Positions 29,947 through 40,026 of a DNA stretch of 60,817 bases are shown in pieces. This stretch comes from Sulfuritalea sp. GTDB lineage: Bacteria; Pseudomonadota; Gammaproteobacteria; Burkholderiales; Methylophilaceae. Numbering within the stretch: the stretch's first letter is position 1; every line of letters begins with the position of its first letter. The stretch lies in contig JAIPCR010000002.1 of NCBI GenBank assembly GCA_021738125.1, positions 1-60,817 of the forward strand. Direction: 5' to 3'. Both the position numbers and the translations under genes were made by a program. The notes under the pieces were generated by a model, which saw only the letters and a program-made list of their open reading frames with translations, ran no database searches and was not told the DNA's origin.

Positions 29947-31221
29947 CTACAATCGACCGTCCACTTGGTCAGCTCGGAACAAATATTTAACATCGTAAAT
30001 AATCACATTGGCTTTACCCATTTCACGAATCTTATCAATACCCATTGCTTTAAACTCTTCATGTGCAACACCAATAATAATTGCATCGTAATAATTAGAC
30101 GCTGGCATTTCGACAAGATTAACGGCTAGTTCATGATGAGTATCTTCTTTTTTAACCCAAGGATCATAAACATCAACTTGTGCATTGTAAGCCCTTAATT
30201 CATCAATAATATCGGTAATACGAGTATTGCGAATATCTGGACAATTCTCTTTAAAAGTAAGCCCTAACACCAGAATTTTTGCATCGATAATATGCTGTTT
30301 ATTTTTTAGCATCAGTTGAATTACCTGCTGAGCCACATGAGTGCCCATCCCATCATTCAGGCGACGGCCAGCCAAAATCATATAAGGATGGTAGCCAATT
30401 TCTTGCGCCTTATGTGTAAGGTAATAGGGATCTACACCTATACAATGTCCGCCGACTAGGCCAGGGCGAAATGGTAAAAAATTCCACTTCGTACCTGCGG
30501 CATTTAATACCGCTTCAGTACTGATATTAAGCTTATTAAAAATAAGTGCTAATTCATTGATAAGTGCAATATTAATATCACGCTGAGTGTTTTCAATGAC
30601 CTTAGCTGCTTCAGCAACTTTAATCGATTCCGCCTTGTAAGTGCCCGCTGTAATAATTTTCTGATATAAATTATCAACAAAGTCTGCCGTTTTTGCATTT
30701 GATCCTGAGGTGACTTTTAGAATGGTAGCCAAGCGATGTGTTTTATCTCCTGGGTTAATACGTTCAGGACTATAACCCACAAAAAAATCTTGATTAAATT
30801 TAAGCTGTGAGAACTGTTCAAGAATAGGCACACAAACCTCTTCAGTTGTACCTGGATAAACGGTTGATTCGTAAATCACTGTATCGTTCACTGACAATAA
30901 GTTACCTACTGTCTCGCTAGACTTTCTAAGTGGGATTAAGTCAGGGCGTTTATGGATGTCTATGGGAGTTGGTACCGTAATAATATAAACATTACACTCC
31001 CCTAGGTCTGCAGGCGTTAATGTATAAGTGAGATTCTTGGCCTCAGATAATTCTTCATCACTCGTTTCTAATGTTGAGTCATGGCCCCCAATAAGCTCTG
31101 CAACACGTGCTGGGTTAATGTCAAATCCAATAGTTTTATAAAATTTTCCAAACTCAACTGCAAGCGGTAAACCCACATAGCCCAAGCCAATAATCCCAAT
31201 AACAATAGGTCGTTCAGTCAT
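29947..31221 (-). CDS. UDP-sugar 6-dehydrogenase, TviB/WbpO-like
   Basis: This enzyme oxidises C6 of a UDP-hexose or UDP-HexNAc to the uronic acid, using two NAD+. The 424-residue protein has an N-terminal Rossmann motif [16 protein letters not shown], the substrate segment [16 protein letters not shown], the catalytic Lys/Asn region [19 protein letters not shown], and the catalytic Cys in [20 protein letters not shown]. That segment resembles the TviB/WbpO type (UDP-GlcNAc or UDP-GalNAc 6-dehydrogenase) more than plain UDP-glucose dehydrogenase. No C4-epimerase partner is visible nearby. It leads a minus-strand set with the ELM1 and GT4 genes. Confidence 0.88.
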   Translation of the reverse strand: MTERPIVIGIIGLGYVGLPLAVEFGKFYKTIGFDINPARVAELIGGHDSTLETSDEELSEAKNLTYTLTPADLGECNVYIITVPTPIDIHKRPDLIPLRKSSETVGNLLSVNDTVIYESTVYPGTTEEVCVPILEQFSQLKFNQDFFVGYSPERINPGDKTHRLATILKVTSGSNAKTADFVDNLYQKIITAGTYKAESIKVAEAAKVIENTQRDINIALINELALIFNKLNISTEAVLNAAGTKWNFLPFRPGLVGGHCIGVDPYYLTHKAQEIGYHPYMILAGRRLNDGMGTHVAQQVIQLMLKNKQHIIDAKILVLGLTFKENCPDIRNTRITDIIDELRAYNAQVDVYDPWVKKEDTHHELAVNLVEMPASNYYDAIIIGVAHEEFKAMGIDKIREMGKANVIIYDVKYLFRADQVDGRL

Positions 31222-31423
31222 AATTCTTCCTAGTCTAACTTAATTTAAGCAATAGAGATAAATGGCATCTAAGCCAGAGTGCGCTAGGGTTTATAAAAAA
31301 TTTAGCCATTTAATTTTTATGTTGTGATTAGCAGTTTAATCAGTCATTGAGACTTAAAAAACGTCAGTTAAAACTCTCAAGTGTCATACTGCAATATAGC
31401 ATAGTCCGCTATAATCAATCGTT

Positions 31424-32275
31424 ATGAGTCCTGTTAAATTTAAATTACTGCGCTTACTGCTCGTTGCCTTCGGCCTCTTACCTTTGCCGATAGTGCATGG
31501 TTTGGGTGTATTCTTAGGTTGGTTGAGCTCCCTACTCTCACTCAAACATGCGCGACTAACTGAAAAGAACTTGCAATCTAGCGGCATCTACCAAGACGGC
31601 ATTGAATTTAAACGGGCTGTTCAACAAAATATTGGCGAATCTGGCAAAGCACTATTAGAAACCTTGGCTATTTGGTTTCGCAGTGACAAACGGCAATTAT
31701 CACTGGTAAAAAACTTTGATGGATGGCAACACATAGAAGCGGGCTTAGCAGGCGGCAAGGGCATTATTTTTCTAACCCCGCATATGGGTTGTTTTGAAAT
31801 CACTTCACTGTATGTTGCAGCTCGCTACCCAGTTACGGTGCTTTTCCGACCACCCCGCCATACCTGGATGCTCCCTTTAATGAATATGGGCAGAAAGCGT
31901 GGCAAAATTAATCTAGCACAAGCAAACGCACATGGCGTAAAGCAACTATTGCAGGCCATTAAACGTGGCGAGGCAGTTGGCATATTGCCTGATCAAGCGC
32001 CGCTTGAGGGTGAGGGTGAATGGGCACCGTTTTTTGGAAGACCCGCATACACCATGACACTGGCATCAAAATTAGCCGAAAAAACTGGGGCTCAAGTACT
32101 CATGGTATTCGGGGAGCGCTTAAGCTACGGACGTGGTTATAGTATTCATATAAGACCGATTGTCGATGGTGGCATCAACACACCTACGCTACTCAATGCG
32201 GAAATTGAACACACTGTCATGCAATGCCCAACCCAGTATTTATGGGGATATGACCGCTATAAAGCTCGCGATTAG
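31424..32275 (+). CDS. lpxL: Lipid A late acyltransferase, LpxL/HtrB family
   Basis: This is a 283-residue membrane acyltransferase that transfers a secondary acyl chain from acyl-ACP to Kdo-lipid A. It has an N-terminal hydrophobic anchor with LLPLPIVHGLGVFLGW, the catalytic H-x4-E motif in FLTPHMGCFEI, the FRPPRHTWMLPLMNMGRKR segment, and GILPDQAPLEGEGEWAPFFG. The C-terminal CPTQYLWGYDRYK is also typical. HtrB and MsbB cannot be separated with certainty. It stands divergent from the dehydrogenase across 202 bp and upstream of grpE. The LpxO-like enzyme about 11 kb away would modify the kind of secondary chain this enzyme adds. Confidence 0.87.
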   Translation: MSPVKFKLLRLLLVAFGLLPLPIVHGLGVFLGWLSSLLSLKHARLTEKNLQSSGIYQDGIEFKRAVQQNIGESGKALLETLAIWFRSDKRQLSLVKNFDGWQHIEAGLAGGKGIIFLTPHMGCFEITSLYVAARYPVTVLFRPPRHTWMLPLMNMGRKRGKINLAQANAHGVKQLLQAIKRGEAVGILPDQAPLEGEGEWAPFFGRPAYTMTLASKLAEKTGAQVLMVFGERLSYGRGYSIHIRPIVDGGINTPTLLNAEIEHTVMQCPTQYLWGYDRYKARD

Positions 32276-32403
32276 CCTCAGCATCAATCTACACCTCTAT
32301 AGTTTGCGGTCTTAATACGCAAAATGCTTACCCCATAGAAATAAGTCTGCAGCAACTTATTAATTAACGTTCAAATATTAATTAACTATTTTTACATTTT
32401 CAG

Positions 32404-32431
32404 CTTGAGATTTTTCAAGCAGTCCCCATCA
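32404..32431 (+). promoter_or_regulatory. Sigma-32-like promoter of grpE
   Basis: The -35 element CTTGAGA (32404-32410) and -10 element CCCCATCA (32424-32431) are separated by 13 nt. They match the E. coli heat-shock consensus (CTTGAAA and CCCCAT-TA) closely. They lie 36 bp before the grpE ATG. The -35 sits in an inverted repeat, GCTTGA (32403-32408) with TCAAGC (32415-32420). Confidence 0.8.
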
Positions 32432-32466
32432 ATGAAACACTGTATAAAAATAATTGAGGATGCTTC

Positions 32467-32979
32467 ATGACCGAATACAATCAAGAACCCAAAATTGACA
32501 ACGCTGGTGAAACTCCTGCTAACGAATCAATTGACCCATCAATCCGCATCACAGACTTAGAAGGACAGCTCGCTGAAGCGCAAGCGGCAGTATTGTATGT
32601 CAAGGCGGACGGTGAAAATATTCGTCGTCGTGCAATGGATGATATTGAAAAAGCACGTAAATTTGCCTTAGAAAAGTTCTCTAATGAACTATTAGCTGTT
32701 AAAGATAGTTTAGATGCTGCCCTACTCATTGAAGCCACCGATGTACAAAGTTACAAAGATGGCGTAGATATTACCGCCAAGCAATTAGGCGCAGTATTTG
32801 AAAAATTTAACATTGCGGAAATAAACCCAGTAGGTGAAAAATTTGACCCTAACAAACATCAGGCAATCAGCATGTTAGAGAATAGTGGCGAACCCAATAC
32901 AGTGACGGTAGTTTTACAGAAGGGTTATACCCTAAATGATCGCGTATTGCGTCCAGCATTAGTGATGGTGGCAAAGTAA
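32467..32979 (+). CDS. grpE: Nucleotide exchange factor GrpE
   Basis: GrpE releases ADP from DnaK. The 170-residue protein has a disordered acidic N-terminus, the long dimerising helix (ITDLEGQLAEAQAAVLYVKADGEN, then RRRAMDDIEKARKFALEKF), and the C-terminal beta domain. The C-terminal domain includes FDPNKHQAISMLE, TVVLQKGYTLNDRVLRPALV and MVAK. It has its own sigma-32-like promoter and is followed by dnaK after 153 bp that contain another such promoter. Confidence 0.97.
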   Translation: MTEYNQEPKIDNAGETPANESIDPSIRITDLEGQLAEAQAAVLYVKADGENIRRRAMDDIEKARKFALEKFSNELLAVKDSLDAALLIEATDVQSYKDGVDITAKQLGAVFEKFNIAEINPVGEKFDPNKHQAISMLENSGEPNTVTVVLQKGYTLNDRVLRPALVMVAK

Positions 32980-33003
32980 TTTTCGATCAATTACAAGTGA
33001 CTA

Positions 33004-33031
33004 CTTGAAATATTTTGAACTATCTCCATTA
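33004..33031 (+). promoter_or_regulatory. Sigma-32-like promoter of dnaK
   Basis: CTTGAAA (33004-33010, exact -35 consensus) and CTCCATTA (33024-33031, one change from CCCCATTA) are separated by 13 nt, the same spacing as at grpE. They lie about 100 bp before the dnaK ATG. The leader between is untranslated and ends in a good AAAAAGGAAT ribosome site. Confidence 0.8.
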
Positions 33032-33132
33032 ACAAGACATGGATTTTAAATAAGTCCGAATGTAATACACCAAGCTGTTGTTACTTACATTCATCAGAGA
33101 CTCACTAAATTTTAGAAAAAGGAATAGGAATT

Positions 33133-35052
33133 ATGGGAAAAATTATTGGTATTGACTTAGGTACAACAAACTCATGCGTAGCCGTGATGGAAGGCGGTAA
33201 ACCACGTGTGATTGAAAACTCTGAAGGCACACGTACTACGCCTTCTATCATCGCTTATCAAGAAGATGGTGAAATTTTAGCGGGTGCTCCGGCAAAACGT
33301 CAGGCAGTTACTAACCCAAAAAATACCCTTTATGCAGTTAAGCGTCTGATCGGTCGTCGTTTTGACGAAAAAGAAGTGCAAAAAGATATTGGCCTAATGC
33401 CTTACACCATTGCAAAAGCAGACAACGGTGATGCGTGGGTAGAAGTGCGCGGCCAAAAAATGGCACCACCACAAATTTCGGCTGAAGTGTTACGTAAAAT
33501 GAAGAAAACTGCCGAAGACTACTTAGGTGAAGAAGTAACTGAAGCGGTCATTACTGTGCCAGCTTACTTTAATGACAGTCAGCGCCAAGCGACTAAAGAT
33601 GCTGGCCGTATTGCTGGTTTAGATGTTAAACGTATTATTAACGAGCCTACTGCCGCAGCGCTAGCGTTTGGTTTAGATAAACAAGAAGGCGATCGTAAAA
33701 TTGCCGTGTACGACTTAGGTGGCGGTACATTTGACGTTTCTATTATTGAAATTTCTAGCATTGATGGCGAACATCAATTTGAAGTGCTTTCAACCAACGG
33801 TGACACGTTCTTAGGTGGTGAAGACTTTGATAATCGCTTAATTGACTTTTTAGCAGATGAGTTCAAGAAAGATAACGGCGGCCTAGATTTACGCAACGAT
33901 TTATTAGCGAAACAACGCTTAAAAGAAGCTGCTGAAAAGGCGAAAATTGAATTATCAGGTGCAACACAAACTGAAGTTAACTTGCCTTACATTACTGCAG
34001 ATGCGACTGGCCCTAAACACTTAGTGGTAAAAATTACCCGCACAAAATTAGAATCTTTAGTAGAAGACTTAATTGAGCGCACCATGGCACCATGTCGCGT
34101 AGCAATTAAAGATGCTGGCGTTTCAATTGACGATATTACTGATGTCATTTTGGTCGGTGGTCAAAGCCGTATGCCTAAAGTACAAGAAAAAGTAAAAGAG
34201 ATTTTTGGTAAAGAGCCACGTAAAGACGTCAATCCTGATGAAGCGGTAGCCGTAGGTGCTGCTATTCAAGGTGGCGTATTAAAAGGCGACGTCAAAGATG
34301 TGCTATTACTCGATGTAACGCCATTATCACTTGGTATTGAAACACTGGGTGGTGTGATGACGAAATTGATTAAGAAAAATACGACCATTCCGACTAAAGC
34401 GTCACAAACTTTTTCTACCGCTGATGACAACCAAAATGCAGTAACGATTCAAGTGTTGCAAGGTGAGCGCGAAAAAGCAGCCGCAAACAAGTCACTTGGC
34501 CAATTTAATTTGAGCGATATTCCACCAGCGCCACGTGGCATGCCCCAAATTGAAGTTACTTTTGATATTGATGCTAACGGTATTTTGCACGTGAGCGCAA
34601 AAGATAAAGCGACTGGTAAAGAAAATAAAATTACCATCAAGGCTAATAGCGGTCTTAGCGAAGCTGAAATTCAGCAGATGGAAGAAGATGCAATTAAGTA
34701 CGCAGATGAAGACAAGAAATATCGCGAGTTGGTAGATGCGCGCAACGCTGCTGATGGCATGGTGCACTCTGTGAAAAAATCATTGAGTGAGCATGGTGAT
34801 AAATTAGATGCTGCTGAAAAAGAGTCTATCGAAGCTGCCATTAAAGACGTTGAAGATGTCTTACAGTCAGATGATAAAGACGCAATTGAGGCAAAAACTG
34901 CTACTTTAACTGAAGCTTCTCAAAAGCTAGGTGAAAAAGTTTACGCTGAGCAACAAGCAGAAGCCAATACTGAATCTGCTCAACCAGAAGGCGAAAAAAC
35001 CGTAGATGGTGATGTCGTTGATGCTGAGTTTGAAGAAGTAAAGAAAGACTAA
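33133..35052 (+). CDS. dnaK: Chaperone protein DnaK (Hsp70)
   Basis: DnaK binds exposed hydrophobic peptides and, with DnaJ and GrpE, refolds proteins and holds sigma-32 inactive. The 639-residue length is standard. The nucleotide-binding domain shows [17 protein letters not shown] at the start, [27 protein letters not shown], and [14 protein letters not shown]. The linker [15 protein letters not shown] leads into the substrate-binding domain, and the C-terminus ends in an acidic tail with [12 protein letters not shown]. It has its own sigma-32-like promoter. A hairpin in the 134-bp gap before dnaJ may reduce read-through. Confidence 0.99.
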   Translation: MGKIIGIDLGTTNSCVAVMEGGKPRVIENSEGTRTTPSIIAYQEDGEILAGAPAKRQAVTNPKNTLYAVKRLIGRRFDEKEVQKDIGLMPYTIAKADNGDAWVEVRGQKMAPPQISAEVLRKMKKTAEDYLGEEVTEAVITVPAYFNDSQRQATKDAGRIAGLDVKRIINEPTAAALAFGLDKQEGDRKIAVYDLGGGTFDVSIIEISSIDGEHQFEVLSTNGDTFLGGEDFDNRLIDFLADEFKKDNGGLDLRNDLLAKQRLKEAAEKAKIELSGATQTEVNLPYITADATGPKHLVVKITRTKLESLVEDLIERTMAPCRVAIKDAGVSIDDITDVILVGGQSRMPKVQEKVKEIFGKEPRKDVNPDEAVAVGAAIQGGVLKGDVKDVLLLDVTPLSLGIETLGGVMTKLIKKNTTIPTKASQTFSTADDNQNAVTIQVLQGEREKAAANKSLGQFNLSDIPPAPRGMPQIEVTFDIDANGILHVSAKDKATGKENKITIKANSGLSEAEIQQMEEDAIKYADEDKKYRELVDARNAADGMVHSVKKSLSEHGDKLDAAEKESIEAAIKDVEDVLQSDDKDAIEAKTATLTEASQKLGEKVYAEQQAEANTESAQPEGEKTVDGDVVDAEFEEVKKD

Positions 35053-35059
35053 AAAATCG

Positions 35060-35108
35060 TCGTTAGCATGTAGTCACTAGTCGTTAGCATCTAATCGGGT
35101 GCTAGCGA
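35060..35108 (+). repeat. Direct and inverted repeats between dnaK and dnaJ
   Basis: TCGTTAGCAT occurs at 35060-35069 and again at 35081-35090. The second copy can pair with TGCTAGCGA at 35100-35108 (9 bp with one G-U), followed by CTTTTG. The hairpin could act as a weak terminator or processing site that lowers dnaJ expression relative to dnaK. Confidence 0.55.
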
Positions 35109-35172
35109 CTTTTGCGCTAAACACTAATGACTACAAAATAGCAGAGTACAACCACCAACTAACGACTAAAAA

Positions 35173-35185
35173 CTAGCGACTAAAT
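35173..35185 (+). repeat. Start-proximal repeat CTAGCGACTAAAT, dnaJ copy
   Basis: This is identical over 13 bp to the sequence at 18718-18730 before hemH, and is also one base from the ATG. A related ACTAACGACTAAA lies just upstream (35158-35170). The 9-mer CTAGCGACT also occurs at 35102-35110. Confidence 0.7.
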
Positions 35186-35186
35186 T

Positions 35187-36308
35187 ATGGCAAGCAAAAG
35201 AGATTATTACGAAGTACTCGGCGTTAATAAAGACGCAACCGAAGAAGAAATTAAAAAATCTTATCGCAAATTGGCGATGAAGCATCATCCTGACCGCAAT
35301 CCGGATAATCCGAAAGCAGAAGAACATTTCAAGGAAGCAAAAGAAGCCTACGAAATGTTAAGTGATGAACAAAAACGCGCAGCTTATGATCAATATGGTC
35401 ATGCTGGGGTTGAGCAAGGCGGTGGGCCAGGTGGCTTTAGTGGCGCGGGTTTTGGCGATGCCTTTGGTGACATTTTTGGTGACATTTTTGGGGGTGGCCG
35501 CGCTGGCGGTCAAGCCAATAAAGTCTACCGTGGCGCTGATTTGCGCTACAACATGGAAGTGACTTTGGAAGACGCGGCAAAAGGCACAGAAACAAAGATT
35601 CGTATTCCTGTGCAATCGACTTGCGAGACTTGCAAAGGCTCTGGTGCACGCCCAGGCACACAGCCAGTAACCTGTACGACTTGCGCAGGCCACGGCCAAG
35701 TGCGCATGCAACAAGGGTTTTTCTCTGTACAGCAAACCTGTCCAAAATGTCATGGTAATGGGAAAATGGTTAAAGATCCTTGCCCAAGTTGTAATGGTGC
35801 AGGACGAACCAAACAAAATAAAACGTTGTCAGTCAAGATTCCTGCAGGGGTTGATGAGGGCGATAGAATTAGACTGACTGGCGAGGGCGAAGCAGGTGTT
35901 AACGGTGGACCTACAGGTGATTTATATGTAGTGATACACCTGAAAGAACATGCGATTTTCCAACGTGAAGGCGGTAATTTACATTGCGAGATGCCGATTA
36001 GTTTCAGCACGGCAGCACTTGGGGGTGAGATTGAAGTGCCGACGCTAGGCGGCTCCGCTAAAATGAAAATTCCAGCTGAAACTCAAACTGGTGGTGTGTT
36101 TAGATTACGTGGCAAAGGTATTAAGCCACTCCGTCAATCTGAACATGGTGATTTAATGGTGCATGTCGTTGTTGAAACACCCGTTAAACTTACCGAAAAA
36201 CAAAAAGAATTGTTACGTGAATTTGAAACTAGCACTCAAGCAGATTCTGGTAAACATAGTCCACGTAATAAATCTTGGATGAATAAAGTTAAAGATTTTT
36301 TTGAATAA
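35187..36308 (+). CDS. dnaJ: Chaperone protein DnaJ (Hsp40)
   Basis: DnaJ delivers substrates to DnaK and stimulates its ATPase. The 373-residue type I protein has the J domain (residues about 5-70) with the HPD motif in [11 protein letters not shown]-rich segment follows at about 75-115. Four CxxCxGxG zinc repeats follow: [24 protein letters not shown] and CPSCNGAG. The C-terminal client-binding domains complete it. It follows dnaK by 134 bp. An unusual repeat stands in place of a clear ribosome site in front of the ATG. A long hairpin follows the gene. Confidence 0.98.
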   Translation: MASKRDYYEVLGVNKDATEEEIKKSYRKLAMKHHPDRNPDNPKAEEHFKEAKEAYEMLSDEQKRAAYDQYGHAGVEQGGGPGGFSGAGFGDAFGDIFGDIFGGGRAGGQANKVYRGADLRYNMEVTLEDAAKGTETKIRIPVQSTCETCKGSGARPGTQPVTCTTCAGHGQVRMQQGFFSVQQTCPKCHGNGKMVKDPCPSCNGAGRTKQNKTLSVKIPAGVDEGDRIRLTGEGEAGVNGGPTGDLYVVIHLKEHAIFQREGGNLHCEMPISFSTAALGGEIEVPTLGGSAKMKIPAETQTGGVFRLRGKGIKPLRQSEHGDLMVHVVVETPVKLTEKQKELLREFETSTQADSGKHSPRNKSWMNKVKDFFE

Positions 36309-36318
36309 TAGTGTATTA

Positions 36319-36358
36319 AATAAAGACTGGCTCAAACCAAAACGAGTCAGTCTTTATT
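36319..36358 (+). terminator. Terminator after dnaJ
   Basis: A 15-bp stem with one G-U pair (36319-36333 with 36344-36358) is followed by CATTTTT. The right arm overlaps the last codons of the converging small gene, so the hairpin may serve both strands. Confidence 0.8.
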
Positions 36359-36598
36359 CATTTTTAAACTCGCTTGAATTGCCCTTAACTCTGTATCAGC
36401 ATCACTGAAGGTTTGATACTGCACCCCTTTAGTTTTGGCATACCAGTACTTACTATTCCACTCGTCACCCTCAATTTTATGCAGTACAGCATGTAGCCAA
36501 TTGGCGCTGGAATCATGGTATTTCTGCGCGATGTTATGTGCCGCGTGCCAATCACCGGCCAGCGCGACCTCTACAGCGGTCAATAATTCATTCGTCAA
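36347..36598 (-). CDS. Small conserved protein of unknown function
   Basis: This is an 83-residue soluble protein with no signal or membrane segment. It is rich in Trp, His and Tyr. Visible segments are [38 protein letters not shown] and [12 protein letters not shown] recall similar small uncharacterised proteobacterial proteins built around a WxxAHxxAQ and HxxEGDxxNxxYWY pattern. The conserved His, Glu and Asp could bind a metal, but that is a guess. The start is a TTG at 36598 inside the end of the GIY-YIG gene (11-bp overlap), which suggests coupled translation. Confidence 0.7.
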   Translation of the reverse strand: MTNELLTAVEVALAGDWHAAHNIAQKYHDSSANWLHAVLHKIEGDEWNSKYWYAKTKGVQYQTFSDADTELRAIQASLKMNKD

Positions 36599-36830
36599 AA
36601 TACTGTAACTTCTTATGTCTAGGCAAACTTTTTAACTGAGCCTCAGCTACGCTTGCGCTAGATCGGTCTTGATAGGATTTTGAAGCAACGATTTTTATTG
36701 GTGGATTCGCCCGCGTATAACGAGCACCTTTGCCTGTTACATGGGCAGCAAAACGAGATTCTAAATTATTGGTAATGCCAGCGTAATAAGCTCCATTGTT
36801 ACATTCCAATAAGTATAAAAACCAAGTCAT
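36588..36830 (-). CDS. GIY-YIG domain protein, YhbQ-like
   Basis: This is an 80-residue single-domain GIY-YIG family protein. The motif appears as [20 protein letters not shown] (LYL... YAGIT). The conserved Arg is in [18 protein letters not shown], and Glu in [16 protein letters not shown]. coli YhbQ is of this type and has been linked to DNA nuclease activity, but a role in this organism is not known. It lies 21 bp after gloA on the minus strand and overlaps the following small gene. Confidence 0.85.
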   Translation of the reverse strand: MTWFLYLLECNNGAYYAGITNNLESRFAAHVTGKGARYTRANPPIKIVASKSYQDRSSASVAEAQLKSLPRHKKLQYFDE

Positions 36831-36851
36831 GGCATTATGATGTGATTTTTG

Positions 36852-37241
36852 TTAATAAGTACCCGCTTGAATAAACTCCACTTTATAACCATCTGGATCT
36901 TCTACAAAAGCAATCACTGTGGTGCCATGCAACATTGGCCCAGCTTCACGTATCACTTTTCCACCAACTTTTCTTACCGCTTCACAAGCTTGTGAAGCAT
37001 CATCCACTTCTAAGGCAACATGGCCGTAAGCTTTACCCATATCATAACTTTCCACACCATAGTTATAGGTAAGTTCTAGCACAGTATGTGTGGATTCATC
37101 TCCATAACCGACAAAGGCTAAACTAAATTTTCCTTCAGGAAAATCATGCTGGCGGAGCAATTTCATACCAAGGATTTCAGTGTAAAACTTAATTGAACGC
37201 TCCATATTACCTACACGGAGCATGGTGTGTAGCATGCGCAT
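36852..37241 (-). CDS. gloA: Lactoylglutathione lyase GloA (glyoxalase I)
   Basis: GloA isomerises the hemithioacetal of methylglyoxal and glutathione to S-lactoylglutathione. The 129-residue protein matches the E. coli type. Metal ligands are visible as His5 in MLHTMLRV, Glu in VLELTYNYG, His in YGHVALEV, and Glu in KVEFIQAG. The N-terminal [16 protein letters not shown] is also typical. The absence of extra loops fits the Ni-dependent class. It sits 12 bp after the ferredoxin in a minus-strand run from the M16 peptidases. Methylglyoxal detoxification fits a metabolism with a large triose-phosphate flux. Confidence 0.96.
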   Translation of the reverse strand: MRMLHTMLRVGNMERSIKFYTEILGMKLLRQHDFPEGKFSLAFVGYGDESTHTVLELTYNYGVESYDMGKAYGHVALEVDDASQACEAVRKVGGKVIREAGPMLHGTTVIAFVEDPDGYKVEFIQAGTY

Positions 37242-37253
37242 ATTAAATCCCTA

Positions 37254-38598
<1,345 letters not shown>

Positions 38599-38633
38599 AA
38601 TTACATCTAAGCCTTAGTCGTCTAGCTATTTTA

Positions 38634-39959
38634 TTATTGAGCACTCGGCTCACCCACTATCACTGTAACAAAATTTTCAGGCTTAAGGCGACGATTAAAT
38701 GCTTCTTTAATTTGTGCAGTCGTTACACTCGCTACTTTTTTATTGTAGTCATCCAAATAACTAAGCGGCAATTTATAAAAACCTATCAACGCCAAATAAT
38801 CTAAAATTTTACTATTGCTGTCTATACGCATCGGAAAGCCGCCAATAATATTGGCTTTTGCGGCCGTTAATTCAGATTCAGTGACACCGTCTTTTAAAAA
38901 TTTACTTAAAGTTTCACGCACTAATTTGAGCGCATCTTCAGCTTGATCTTTTTTGGTTTGCAAGCCAATTTGAAATGGGCCTAAATCAGCCAATGGCATA
39001 AAGTAGCTATAGACGCTATACACTAATCCACGCTTTTCACGCACCTCCTCGGTTAAGCGAGAAACAAAGCCCCCACCACCCAAAATGTAATTACCAACGT
39101 ACAAGGGAAACAAATCTGGATCACCACGCTTAATACCAAGGTAGCCTAGCAAAATATGTGATTGTGATGCAGGATGCACAATCCGTTTTTCAATAGCCTG
39201 TGTAAGATAAGTGACGGGAGGAATAGCTAGGACAGCTGTAGTATTTGGCATACCGCTAGAAATGTTTTCAGCAATCGCATTGGCTTGCGCTCTAGTGAGA
39301 TCACCCATCATGGCGATGACCGCACCCTTTGCACTGTAATATTGTCTATAAAAATCTTGTAAATCTTGACGTTTTATTTTGGCAACACTATCTACTTCAC
39401 CGCTCTCATCTAAGCTGTAAGGATGCGTGCCATAGAGCGCAGACATAAAAGCTTTACTCGAGATGCTTTCAGGCTGAGTAGCCGATTCTTGCAAACCTGA
39501 AATAATGCGCGCTTTTTCGCGAGCTAAAACCGCTTCAGGAAAGTCTGGTTGCTGTAAAATTTTGGCAAATATATCAAGCGCCAGTTTTTGTTCACGCGCA
39601 CTACTTAATGTACGCAATTTGAACGCTGCACGATCACCATCAAATTCACCGCCTAATATGGCGCCAATATCCGCCATATTATTGGCAATCTGCTCATCAG
39701 TCATACCAGCTGCACCCAATGACATCATGTATCGAGTAATGCCAGCTAAGCCAGATTTTTCTGCCGTATCGTGTACGCTACCCGCAGCAAAATTCACACT
39801 CAAATCGACAATGGGTAAATCATGATTTTCTACAAAGTAAACTTCAGCGCCAGAAGTCGTCTGCCACTGTTGAATCTTGACAGCCGCTTGAGCACCAAAT
39901 GAAAAAACAAAAAAGACTAAGTAAACGACTACTATTTTGGCGATAGATTTGAAATTCAT
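38634..39959 (-). CDS. M16-family peptidase-like protein lacking the zinc motif
   Basis: This is a periplasmic M16 (insulinase) family protein of about 441 residues with a signal peptide ending at AQA. The inverted zinc motif HxxEH, expected after the NFAAGSVHDTAEKSGLA segment, is replaced by GITRYMM, so it should not be catalytic. The C-terminal M16 domain retains GYLGIKRGDPDLFPLYV, NYILGGGGFVSRLTEEVREK and RGLVYSVYSY. M16 pairs often consist of one active and one inactive subunit, and the active partner is encoded just upstream. ATG at 39959 has AAGG upstream and is preferred over the TTG at 39983. Confidence 0.88.
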   Translation of the reverse strand: MNFKSIAKIVVVYLVFFVFSFGAQAAVKIQQWQTTSGAEVYFVENHDLPIVDLSVNFAAGSVHDTAEKSGLAGITRYMMSLGAAGMTDEQIANNMADIGAILGGEFDGDRAAFKLRTLSSAREQKLALDIFAKILQQPDFPEAVLAREKARIISGLQESATQPESISSKAFMSALYGTHPYSLDESGEVDSVAKIKRQDLQDFYRQYYSAKGAVIAMMGDLTRAQANAIAENISSGMPNTTAVLAIPPVTYLTQAIEKRIVHPASQSHILLGYLGIKRGDPDLFPLYVGNYILGGGGFVSRLTEEVREKRGLVYSVYSYFMPLADLGPFQIGLQTKKDQAEDALKLVRETLSKFLKDGVTESELTAAKANIIGGFPMRIDSNSKILDYLALIGFYKLPLSYLDDYNKKVASVTTAQIKEAFNRRLKPENFVTVIVGEPSAQ

Positions 39960-40026
39960 AATTAAATACCTTGAAATTAGCAATTAAACATACCTGCAAC
40001 TGAACTAGCTCAGGAAATTTTAAAGC

